Source of the DNA: Mycobacterium sp. MBM
GTDB lineage: Bacteria; Actinomycetota; Actinomycetes; Mycobacteriales; Mycobacteriaceae
Direction of reading: 5' to 3'
DNA: 64,000 nucleotides
Assembly (NCBI GenBank): GCA_021648845.1
Contig: JAKJHY010000013.1
Coordinates: forward strand, 124,001-188,000
Under the pieces are notes generated by a model. It ran no database searches and was not told where the DNA came from. It worked only from the letters and a program-made list of their open reading frames with translations. This document shows positions 31,927 to 41,100 of the stretch, piece after piece. Position 1 is the first letter of the stretch, and the number at the start of each line of letters is the position of its first letter. The translations under genes were made by a program, and so were the position numbers.

Positions 31927-32817
31927 ATGACCTCCGCCGTGCAGCATCGGGTCCGAACCCAGGACGGGATCGCCCTGGCTGCGGACTGCTACGGCCACGA
32001 TGACGCCCGTCCCGTCGTGCTGCTCCTGCACGGCGGCGGCCAGAACCGGCACGCGTGGAGCACTTCAGCGCGTCGCCTCCACGCATGCGGATACACAGTC
32101 GTCGCCTACGACACCCGCGGTCACGGCGACAGCGACTGGGACCCAGCCGGCAGGTACGACATCGAGCGACTCGCGACCGATCTTCTCGCCGTGCGCGAGC
32201 ACTTCAGCGCCTATACCGCCCCTGCGGTCGTAGGTGCATCCCTTGGGGGCATGACCGTGCTCGGCACGCATCTGTTGACATCCGGGGCGTCGTGGGCGGC
32301 GGTCGTCCTGGTCGACGTCACCCCGCGACTTGAATTCCAGGGCGCCCGTCGCGTGGTGACGTTCATGGCCGCACATCCCGATGGCTTTAGCACCCTCTCT
32401 GACGCCGCAGAGGTGATCGCCGCGTACAACCCCCATCGCTCGCGCCCGGCCAACGTCGACGGCCTGCGCAAGGTGCTACGGCAGCGTCACGACGGCCGCT
32501 GGATCTGGCGGTGGGACCCGGCATTCATTCACTCCAACTTCGACTTTCTCCGCGACGAATCGACCACGGGAACGGAGCAATTCGACGCAATCAGCCACCT
32601 GCTGATCGACGGAGCCCGACGGGTCAATGCCCCAACACTTCTCGTAAGGGGCCTCTTGTCCGACGTGGTCTCCCAAGCCACCGTCGACGAGTTCAAGCAA
32701 CTGGTTCCCCACGCCGAGACCGTCGACGTATCCGGCACCGGACACATGATCGCCGGCGACGACAACGACGCCTTCGGCTGCGCCGTCACCGAGTTCCTCG
32801 GCCGGAACCTCCTGTAG
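31927..32817 (+). CDS. Alpha/beta hydrolase
   Basis: A 296-residue alpha/beta-hydrolase fold enzyme. The oxyanion region is LLLHGGGQNRHAW, the nucleophile elbow GASLGG (Ser), and the catalytic His lies in GTGHM near the C-terminus. An Asp follows LLVRGLLSD. YDTRGHGDSDW is typical of esterases and epoxide-hydrolase relatives. Its start lies 58 bases after the thioesterase stop, likely the same operon. Confidence 0.88.
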   Translation: MTSAVQHRVRTQDGIALAADCYGHDDARPVVLLLHGGGQNRHAWSTSARRLHACGYTVVAYDTRGHGDSDWDPAGRYDIERLATDLLAVREHFSAYTAPAVVGASLGGMTVLGTHLLTSGASWAAVVLVDVTPRLEFQGARRVVTFMAAHPDGFSTLSDAAEVIAAYNPHRSRPANVDGLRKVLRQRHDGRWIWRWDPAFIHSNFDFLRDESTTGTEQFDAISHLLIDGARRVNAPTLLVRGLLSDVVSQATVDEFKQLVPHAETVDVSGTGHMIAGDDNDAFGCAVTEFLGRNLL

Positions 32818-32950
32818 GTCGCGACGTTGGTCGAGCACCATCGATCGGCCAGTAGTCAGAACCGATCTTGACTTCACAGCGCGCGAAGCGGAGCCCATGA
32901 AGTGTTCTTCGGTTAAGGCCGACTTTGAACTGTGCCGGGCTCTGGTCGAG

Positions 32951-33820
32951 CTAGACGCCACTACGCACTTGCTGGCCACCATCGGCGTCGAAGAGTTCCT
33001 TGGTCCAGCGTTCGAGGATTTCTGCGCTGTCCCAGTCGTCGGGATGAAATCCGGCGCGGGTGTAGGAGCGAAAGCGCGCAATTGCTGCTGGGCTGAATAG
33101 CGGGTTATGACGGAAGGCTCGAAGGCTGCGCAGCAAGCGCACCGGGTTGTAGGCGGAACGGTCACCAGCCAGAGAGCGGGTGGTCTGGATGACCAACTCG
33201 CTGAACAAGAGGAGGCTGGCGATCCGCATCCCCCAGACCCTGGTGCGTTCGCTTCCACCGACCGTCTCGTAGACATCGAAAGCAACGGCCTTATGCTCGC
33301 ATTCTTCCAGTGCGTGCCAGAGCAGAATAGGCCGCACTTCGGTGTCGCCGATCAGTTCTTGAGCTTCGTCGCTGGTGAGAATGATCTCGGCGAATGTCGC
33401 CGTGTAGTGCTCGAGGGCGGCCGTCACAGCCAGGCGCATCTTGGGAGAAAAACGCTTCTCAAGTCGGCCAACCAGCTTCTTGACATGCCGATCGATCCCC
33501 TCGGTGGGATAGCCCATTGCTTGAAGCCGATCGTTGAGCAGCCGATGCTGGTGTCGGTGGGTGGCCTCTTGTGCGATAAACCCCTTGACCGCCTCCTTGA
33601 GGTCAGCGTCGCTGATGTGGTCCCGGTACTCGCGGACTGACCGGATAAAGAAGTCTTCGCCTTCGGGGAACGTGGCCGACAAGGTGGACACAAAGTGGCT
33701 CATCACCAAGTCGCCATCAACGAAGTGCTGCCGACTGGTCCCAGCAGGCATATCGAATCGAACACGGCGGGGCTTCGGGACGACCCGTGCGGTGGGCCGT
33801 GTGGACGAATCGTCGCTCAT
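32951..33820 (-). CDS. Metal-dependent hydrolase, diiron-like (PF10118 type)
   Basis: A 289-residue helical protein of the putative metal-dependent hydrolase family PF10118. Candidate iron ligands appear as an E-x-x-H pattern (QEATHRHQH), Glu in ALEHYTATFAEI and ALEECEHKAVAFDVYE. The family is common in mycobacteria and of uncertain activity. The divergent tetR gene and the dyad between them suggest control by that regulator. The 133 bases between its stop and the alpha/beta hydrolase stop hold nothing clear. Confidence 0.82.
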   Translation of the reverse strand: MSDDSSTRPTARVVPKPRRVRFDMPAGTSRQHFVDGDLVMSHFVSTLSATFPEGEDFFIRSVREYRDHISDADLKEAVKGFIAQEATHRHQHRLLNDRLQAMGYPTEGIDRHVKKLVGRLEKRFSPKMRLAVTAALEHYTATFAEIILTSDEAQELIGDTEVRPILLWHALEECEHKAVAFDVYETVGGSERTRVWGMRIASLLLFSELVIQTTRSLAGDRSAYNPVRLLRSLRAFRHNPLFSPAAIARFRSYTRAGFHPDDWDSAEILERWTKELFDADGGQQVRSGV

Positions 33821-33854
33821 GTTGTTCTCCCATTCGCCAAGGACGCGCTGTCAA

Positions 33855-33876
33855 TCTGACTCTAAGCCTTGTCAGA
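33855..33876. promoter_or_regulatory. Dyad between hydrolase and tetR genes
   Basis: TCTGAC-N10-GTCAGA with the word TCTAAG inside, in the 77-base divergent space. It is a plausible site of the adjacent TetR protein. Confidence 0.45.
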
Positions 33877-33897
33877 ATTAGATGGCAAGCTATCCAC

Positions 33898-34560
33898 GTG
33901 GTTTCGGCGCGGGTGTATAGCGGAATGTCCGCCGAGGAGCGTCACCGGAACCGGCGCACCCGTCTCATCGAGGCCGCAACGGAGTTGATCGGCACGCGCG
34001 GCGTTGCCGCCGCCACTGTGACTGCCGTCTGCGCTGAATCGGGTGTCACGTCACGGTACTTCTACCAGCACTTCTCCGACCGAGACGCACTCCTGCGGGC
34101 TGTCTACCAGCAGCTCTATGCCACCTTCCAGGAGGTGATAGTCGACGCGATCCCCGATGCCGGCGAGCCACCGGAGGTATTGGCGTACGCGCCAATCCGC
34201 AGGCTGGTCGGCATGATCGACAACGACCCGCGGCTGGGTCGGATCCTGTTCGTGGAATCTGCAACCGAGCCGCTGCTCCGAGAGCTACGCAGCGAACTAA
34301 TGGCAGGTTTCACCGACCTTGTCTTGCGCGAAGCCAGACTTCACCTCGACATCGCCGACTCTGCCGTGGGGGTTGCCCATTTGGCTTCGACCTTGGGCGT
34401 GGGAGGGCTATTCGAAGTCTTGCGCCGCCGACTCGACGGAGAACTGGAATTCACCACAGATGAACTCGTTCAGCACTGCGCAGGTTTCCTGGGCAGCCTA
34501 GGCAATTACGTGCTGCTGCAGAACACGGGCCAGTCGGCCACAACCGAAGCGCAAACCTAG
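33898..34560 (+). CDS. TetR family transcriptional regulator
   Basis: A TetR regulator of 220 residues from the GTG at 33898 (211 from the ATG at 33925). The HTH reads ATVTAVCAESGVTSRYFYQHFSDRDALL. The C-terminal half has no recognisable effector signature. It is divergent from the diiron-like hydrolase and upstream of mmpL with a 330-base gap, so it is a second candidate for local control. Neither start has a good ribosome site. Confidence 0.87.
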   Translation: MVSARVYSGMSAEERHRNRRTRLIEAATELIGTRGVAAATVTAVCAESGVTSRYFYQHFSDRDALLRAVYQQLYATFQEVIVDAIPDAGEPPEVLAYAPIRRLVGMIDNDPRLGRILFVESATEPLLRELRSELMAGFTDLVLREARLHLDIADSAVGVAHLASTLGVGGLFEVLRRRLDGELEFTTDELVQHCAGFLGSLGNYVLLQNTGQSATTEAQT

Positions 34561-34890
34561 AGCTAGCGGCCCCGCTACGCGATGTGGCCGTGCGTGCGCC
34601 CGACGACCAACGTCCGAGAACAGCAACAGCAAGACCCTGAACGGCATCCAAGGCCAGTGTCGTCGACTTACAGCGTCAGCCCTGGCTTCCAGAAACCCAC
34701 TGAGTGTTCGATCATTCCTCTGCCCACTGCGACCGTCGGCCCGGTCCCGACTCGATAGCGGTCGCCGGCCCCTTCGCCAGCCGCGCGCTTTGCGCGGCCT
34801 GGCGACGACGGCCCCGCCACCACTTGCACTACATGCGGTAGCGTAGCGATACCGATAGTATCGCTACGATTCGCTACTAGTGGAGGCCCA
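34561..34890. other. Intergenic region before mmpL
   Basis: No gene seen. The last 50 bases hold the strong operator at 34844-34868 and a GGAGG site (34882-34886) for mmpL. The rest is GC-rich without clear structure. Confidence 0.5.
34844..34868. promoter_or_regulatory. Strong CGATAC-N5-GTATCG operator before mmpL (site 3)
   Basis: GTAGCGATAC-CGATA-GTATCGCTAC is a perfect 25-bp palindrome with 10-base arms. The block from 34843 matches the site before the thioesterase gene at nearly every position, and the core equals that before the DUF6188 gene. Confidence 0.75.
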
Positions 34891-37800
34891 GTGACCGACG
34901 GCACTGCAGATTCCCCAGGCCAGGCCACGCGCCGTGGCCAGCGGGACAACGGATCCCCCAACCCGGCCGAAACCCGCGAGTACAGCGAACGGTTGGCAGC
35001 GCTAGCCCGATTCACCCTCCGACACAAAGCGCTGGTCATCGGGGTATGGCTAGGCGCCGCGGTCGTCCTCGCGTTGCTGTTCCCCCAGCTAGAAACCGTG
35101 GTGCGCCAACAGTCGGTGGACCTCATCCCTCGCGATGCGCCGTCCTTGCAGACGGTTGACCGCATGAGCGCCGCTTTCGGCGAAGAAGGCTCAAAAACCA
35201 TGGTGTTCGTCGCCATGGAAGACCCCAATGGCTTGACTCCGACTGCACGGCAGCGCTACGACGAACTCGTGCGCCGGTTGCAGGGCGAAGGCAACCACGT
35301 CCTGCTGGTGCAGGACCTACTGTCCGATCCGATTACCGAAGCCCAGGCAGTCAGCGCCGACCGCAAAGCTTGGTACCTGCCCGTAGGTGTCACCGGCACC
35401 CTCGGAGACCCCACGGCCGCCGAATCGGTAAACGCGGTGCGCAACATCGCCGCCGAGGTCTTCACCGGCTCGACCACGACTGTGCAAGTGACGGGACCAC
35501 CGGCAACCTTCAGCGACATGATCGCATCCGCCGAGCACGACCTGCTGCTGATCTCAATCGCTACCGCGGGCGTGATCGCCCTGATCCTGCTGATCGTCTA
35601 CCGGTCGGTGTTCACCGCGCTGTTACCGCTGCTAGTAATCGGGTTGAGCCTGGCAGTCGGGCGCGGCGTGCTGTCCGCCCTCGGCGAGATGGGCATGCCC
35701 GTCTCCCAGTTCACCGTCGCCTTCATGACTGCGATCCTGCTCGGCGCGGGAACCGACTACACCGTATTTCTGATCAGCCGATACCACGAACAGCGCCGCG
35801 CCCAAGTACCCGCCGATCAGGCCGTCATCCACGCCACCGCCAGCATCGGGCGCGTCATCCTCGCCTCCGCCGCCACCGTCGCACTCGCGTTCCTGGCCAT
35901 GGTCTTCGCGCGGCTCAGCGTCTTCGCCGCCCTTGGCCCCGCGTGTGCCATCGCCGTACTGTTCGGATTTCTGGCCACCGTAACCCTGCTGCCACCGGTG
36001 CTGTCGCTAGCCGCCAAACGCGGCATCGGTGAACCCAAACCCGATCGCACCCGCCGCTACTGGAACAGCGTCGCCGTCGCCGTGGTCCGCCGTCCCGTGC
36101 CACTACTCATCGTCAGCCTGGTCATCTTGCTCGCCCTGTCGGCAGCGGCAGCAACCATCAAAATCAGCTACGACGACCGCAAGGGCCAACCAGACACCAC
36201 GGCCAGCAACCTGGGCTACCACCTGCTGGACCGCCACTTCCGCAAAGACGTCGTCATCAGCGAATTCCTCGTCGTGGAAAATCCGACCGACATGCGGACC
36301 GGCAAAGGACTGGCCGATCTTGACGAGATGGCCTCCCGCGTCTCCCAGATCCCCGGAGTCACCAAGGTTTCCGGAGTCACCCGCCCCACCGGAGAGCGCC
36401 TCGACCAAGCAGAACTGGCCTGGCAGAACGGCCAGATCGGCGACAAAATGGCCGGCGCCGTCGCCGAGGGCAACTCCCGCAAGGACGACCTCACCAAACT
36501 CACCGACGGCGCCGACCAGCTCGCCGACGGCCTCGCCCAACTCGACAGCACCGTGCGCACCGCCTTCACACCACTAGCCGGAATCCTCACCCAAGCCCAA
36601 TCCGCAGGAACTCAGGTCAACCAATTCCGGCCGCTGCTGCAACAACTTTCCGCCACTGCCCCCGCCGTCGACCAAGCCATCCAATCCGGCCCAGGACTAC
36701 GACCGCTGGCCAACCAAGCCCAAAACGCAATCACTCAACTCGACCCACTCGTCGGCGCCCTCAACACCTCACCCTGGTGCGCCACCACCCCACAATGCGC
36801 CCAAATCCGCAACCAGGTCCAGATCCTGGTCACTCTGCGCGACAACGGATTCTTCAACCAAATCGCCGACCTCGGGGACCGCTACGATCCCGCCACCAAT
36901 GCCACCGTTGGTGGCACCCTCGCCAACGTCCAGAACGCAGTCGCCTCACTGGACAAGGCATTCGGAGCCCTGGGTGACCCCGCCGACCTGACCACAAATC
37001 TCCGCCGATTGCAGGACGGAATCGGACAGCTGGCCTCCGGCGCCCAAGCACTCGCCACCGGCGTCCGCACCCTCGCCGACAGCAACATCGAAATGCTGTC
37101 CGGCATGAGCCAGATCGCCACCCAACTACAGAACTCCTCGCGCGCAGCGGCCGACTCCGACTCCTCGAGCGGTTTCTACCTGCCCGCCAACGCATTCGAG
37201 AACCGGCAATTCACCGACGTCGCCGAACAATTCCTCTCACCGGACGGCAAAACAGCGCGGTTCATGATCGAAAGCAGCCACGACCCATACAGCGTTGAAG
37301 CCATGGACCTCGCCAGCCGCATCACCGACACCGCCAACACCGCACGACCCAACACGTCACTCGCCGACGCCACCGTGTCCGTAGCCGGCTTCCCCGCCGT
37401 CAACTCCGATATCCAACGACTCCTCTGGGCCGACTTCGCACAACTAGCCATCGCCACCATCATCATCGTCGGCGTCATCCTGGTCCTACTACTGCGCGCA
37501 CTCCTAGCACCGCTCTACCTACTAGGCACCGTCGTGCTCAACTACCTCGCATCACTCGGCATCGGCGTCGTAGTCTTCCAATGGGGACTGGGCCACGAAA
37601 TCGCCTGGCCCGTACCGCTGCTGGCGTTCATCATCCTCGTCGCCGTCGGCGCCGACTACAACATGCTGCTCGTCTCACGGCTCCGCGAAGAATCCGGAAC
37701 CAACATCCGCGTCGGCGTCCTGCGCACCGTGGCAAACACCGGAGCCGTCATCACCTCCGCTGGCCTCATATTCGCCGCCAGCATGTTCGGCCTCATGGTC

Positions 37801-38013
37801 GGCTCAGTCGCCATCATGATCCAAGCCGGCCTCATCATCGGCTTCGGGCTGCTGCTCGACACCTTCCTCGTGCGCACCCTCACCGTGCCCGCCATCGCCA
37901 CACTCCTACGCGAAGCCAGCTGGTGGCCCACCAAAGCAACAAACCCGCGACCCGGTCAGACCAACCCAGGAGGCATTAAGGACGCACCTCACGTGCTGGT
38001 CCAGGAGAGGTGA
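34891..38013 (+). CDS. MmpL-family RND transporter
   Basis: A 1040-residue MmpL-type inner-membrane transporter. It has one N-terminal helix, a first periplasmic loop, five helices, a very large second loop (about 440-860, with Gln/Ala-rich helices) and a C-terminal helix bundle. Proton-relay motifs are present twice: GAGTDYTVFLISRYHEQ and VGADYNMLLVSRLREE. MmpL proteins export lipids or siderophores and some pump drugs. No mmpS gene accompanies it. The two Cys in the second loop (WCATTPQCAQ) could form a disulfide. Start GTG at 34891 has GGAGG upstream. The palindrome just before it implies TetR repression. Confidence 0.93.
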   Translation: MTDGTADSPGQATRRGQRDNGSPNPAETREYSERLAALARFTLRHKALVIGVWLGAAVVLALLFPQLETVVRQQSVDLIPRDAPSLQTVDRMSAAFGEEGSKTMVFVAMEDPNGLTPTARQRYDELVRRLQGEGNHVLLVQDLLSDPITEAQAVSADRKAWYLPVGVTGTLGDPTAAESVNAVRNIAAEVFTGSTTTVQVTGPPATFSDMIASAEHDLLLISIATAGVIALILLIVYRSVFTALLPLLVIGLSLAVGRGVLSALGEMGMPVSQFTVAFMTAILLGAGTDYTVFLISRYHEQRRAQVPADQAVIHATASIGRVILASAATVALAFLAMVFARLSVFAALGPACAIAVLFGFLATVTLLPPVLSLAAKRGIGEPKPDRTRRYWNSVAVAVVRRPVPLLIVSLVILLALSAAAATIKISYDDRKGQPDTTASNLGYHLLDRHFRKDVVISEFLVVENPTDMRTGKGLADLDEMASRVSQIPGVTKVSGVTRPTGERLDQAELAWQNGQIGDKMAGAVAEGNSRKDDLTKLTDGADQLADGLAQLDSTVRTAFTPLAGILTQAQSAGTQVNQFRPLLQQLSATAPAVDQAIQSGPGLRPLANQAQNAITQLDPLVGALNTSPWCATTPQCAQIRNQVQILVTLRDNGFFNQIADLGDRYDPATNATVGGTLANVQNAVASLDKAFGALGDPADLTTNLRRLQDGIGQLASGAQALATGVRTLADSNIEMLSGMSQIATQLQNSSRAAADSDSSSGFYLPANAFENRQFTDVAEQFLSPDGKTARFMIESSHDPYSVEAMDLASRITDTANTARPNTSLADATVSVAGFPAVNSDIQRLLWADFAQLAIATIIIVGVILVLLLRALLAPLYLLGTVVLNYLASLGIGVVVFQWGLGHEIAWPVPLLAFIILVAVGADYNMLLVSRLREESGTNIRVGVLRTVANTGAVITSAGLIFAASMFGLMVGSVAIMIQAGLIIGFGLLLDTFLVRTLTVPAIATLLREASWWPTKATNPRPGQTNPGGIKDAPHVLVQER

Positions 38014-38195
38014 AAAGCGAACAGAGCAATACCCGGCGCTACATGCCGACCAGCGTGAAGGCGTATTCACCCCGAATGAATACGACCCCTGCGCCGGTAC
38101 TTTCTGAGAGTTGTTTAAGAACTGCCGGTTTGGTGGTGGAAATTTCGAAACCAACGGAGTTTCCTCCCGGACATGGTGGCATCCAGGTGCGCGTC

Positions 38196-41100
38196 ATGGT
38201 GATGACGCTGCACAAGCTGACCGCCGGGGACGGATACCTGTACCTGGTGCGCCAAGTCGCAGCAGCCGACGATACTCAGCGCGGCCGATCCACATTGGCC
38301 GACTACTACTCGGCGAAAGGCGAAGCGCCGGGCCGCTGGCTCGGGCGCGGTTTGGCCGCTTTATCCGAGACCAGCGGGACGGATATTGATTCGCATGTCC
38401 GTCACGACATCTGGTCGGTCGAGGCGGGATCGGATGTCGGCGAGGAACAGATGCGTGCCCTTTTCGGAGAAGGCCTGCACCCCAACGCCGATCGCATCGA
38501 ACGGTTCGTCGCCGGCCGCGGAGTCGGTTCTCAGCGCACCGCGGGCCGATTGGGCCGCAAGTTCTACGTCCGTGACGGGGAACCCGAGTTCGCTCGACGG
38601 CTCGCGGTCGCATACCGCGAACACAACACTGCCGCCGGTGCCCAGTGGAACACCACGATCGACGCTGACCTGCGTGCTCGCCTCCGCACCGGTATCGCTG
38701 TCGACATGTTTGGCGAGCAGTACGCCCGCCCACCGGCCGATGATCGTGAACTGTCAGGCTTCATCGCCCGCAATACCCGCGCCCGTACGACCGCTGTCGC
38801 CGGGTACGACCTGACCTTCTCCCCCGTGAAATCCGTTTCCGCACTGTGGGCTATCGCGCCACTGACTGTCGCGGAGAAAATCGAGACAGCCCACGATGCC
38901 GCCGTTGCCGAGGTTCTTGACTGGTTGCAGGATCATGCGGCGTTCACCCGGCTGGGTACCAACGGTGTCGCTCAAGTCGACACCGAAGGACTGATCGCCG
39001 CGGCGTTCACCCATCGCGATTCGCGCGCCGGGGACCCAGACCTACACACCCACATCGCCGTCTCGAACAAGGTCTGCCACGTCGACGCCAACGGCGTGCG
39101 CCGCTGGCTCGCCCTCGACGGCCAACCGCTGCACCGAACCGTGGTCGCCGCCTCCGAGTTGTACAACACGCGCCTGGAAGCTCATCTGTCTTCCAGTTTG
39201 GGTGTGTCGTTCACCGAAAAGTCGCGCGGCGCCGGGAAACGACCCGTCCGCGAAATCGTCGGACTGCCCGGAGAATTGCTATCCAGGTGGTCGAGCCGAC
39301 GCGCCATGATCGAAGGCCGCACAGCCGAGCTCGCAAAGCAGTTTCAGACCGATCATGGTCGCGAACCGACACATGTCGAGATCATCGCACTGGCCCAACA
39401 GGCAACGTTGGAAACGCGCGAGGACAAGCACGAGCCCCGCTCGCTGGCCCAGCAGCGCGCGACCTGGCGGAACCAGGCCGTGGAGGTCCTCGGCCGCGAC
39501 GGCGTGCAGCGGATGCTGGCCGACATCCTCGACCACCCCGCGCGGCAATATCGGGTCCCGGTGACCGATGATCGGTGGGTGTCGGCGCGCGCCGACGAGA
39601 TCATCGCGACGGTGGCCCAAAATCGCGCGACCTGGCAGCGCCACCACGTCCGCGCCGAAGCACTGCGCGTTGTCCGCCACCACAACGTGTCGCACAATGT
39701 CGGACTCGTCGATCGCATCACCGATACCGCACTGTCGGAATCTTTCTCGGTGCCGCACGCCAGTGTCGGGGACGGCCTGTTGGGTGAGCCTGTCGCATTG
39801 CGCCGCCGCGACGGCGCAAGTGTCTACACCCGCCACGGAACGCAAACATTCACCAGCCGAGACATCCTGGCCGCCGAACGCCGCATCCTGACCGCTGTCG
39901 CACGTGTCGACGGCCGCTGCGCCACAGACCTCGATGTCGAATTCGCCCGCGCCGACGCAGAGCTGCGCGGACGCACTCTCAACCCCGGCCAGGTCGCACT
40001 CGTCGCGGAGATGGCGACGTGCGGGCGGCGGCTGGCACTCGCGCTCGCACCCGCGGGCACCGGCAAGACCACCGCCATGGCTGCCCTGGCCCATGCGTGG
40101 CGCAGCTCCGGAGGCCACGTCCTCGGTTTGGCCCCCACCGCCGAAGCGGCAATCGTCCTCGACGAAGACCTCAAATCCCGCACCGACACCATCGACAAGT
40201 ACGTGCACACCATCGACCAGCCGGCCAACGCACAGCCCAGCTGGTTTCGCCGTGTCGGACCCGACACGCTGATCATCGTCGACGAAGCCGGAAAAGCCTC
40301 CACCGTCGGACTCGACCGCCTGATCGCCGATGCACTATCGAAAGGCGCCAGCGTGCGTCTTATCGGTGATGACGGACAGCTTTCCTCGATCTCGGCCGGC
40401 GGTGTCCTGCGCGACATCGCCGAAGCCACCGACGCTCTCACCTTGTCCGAAGTCGTGCGCTTCAAATCGCCCGCCGAAGCCGCTGCCGGGCTCGCACTGC
40501 ACGACGCCGACCCCGCCGGCATCGCCTTCTACATCGACCACCACCGCATCCACGTCGGCACCGAAGACACCGCCGCCGACATGGCCTACCGGGCATGGCG
40601 CGACGATCTGGCCGCCGGCACAGATTCCATCCTGCTCGCCCCCACCAACGACATCATCACCACCCTCAACGCCCGCGCCCGCGCCGACCGCATCGCCACC
40701 ACCCCCCACGCACAACACCAACCCACCGTCGTCCTGTCCGACGGGCTGCACGCCAGCGTCGGCGACACCATCCGCACCCGCCGCAACAACCGCCGCATCC
40801 CCATCGGCCGCGACGATTACGTCCGCAACGGCTACCGCTACACCCTCACCGACGTCCGACCCGACGGCGCCATCGTCGCCCACCATTTGCGCAGCGGACG
40901 CCACGTCACCCTGCCCGCCGGTTACCTCGCCGAGCACGTCACCCTCGGCTACGCCGCCACCATCGACTCCGCACAAGGCCTGACCGCCGGAAGCCGCACC
41001 ACCACCGGCACCTGCCACATCGTCGGCTCCGACCAACTGACCCGCCAACACCTCTACGTCGCGATGACCCGCGGCACCGACGAAAACCACCTCTACCTGT

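Noticed and set aside
34891..38013. mmpS partner gene next to mmpL
   Set aside because: Neither flank holds a small single-helix MmpS-like gene; the mmpL appears to stand alone.
38010..38195. N-terminal extension of the relaxase gene
   Set aside because: The 62 codons overlap the mmpL stop, show no domain match and precede the typical TrwC start sequence at 38196-38202.
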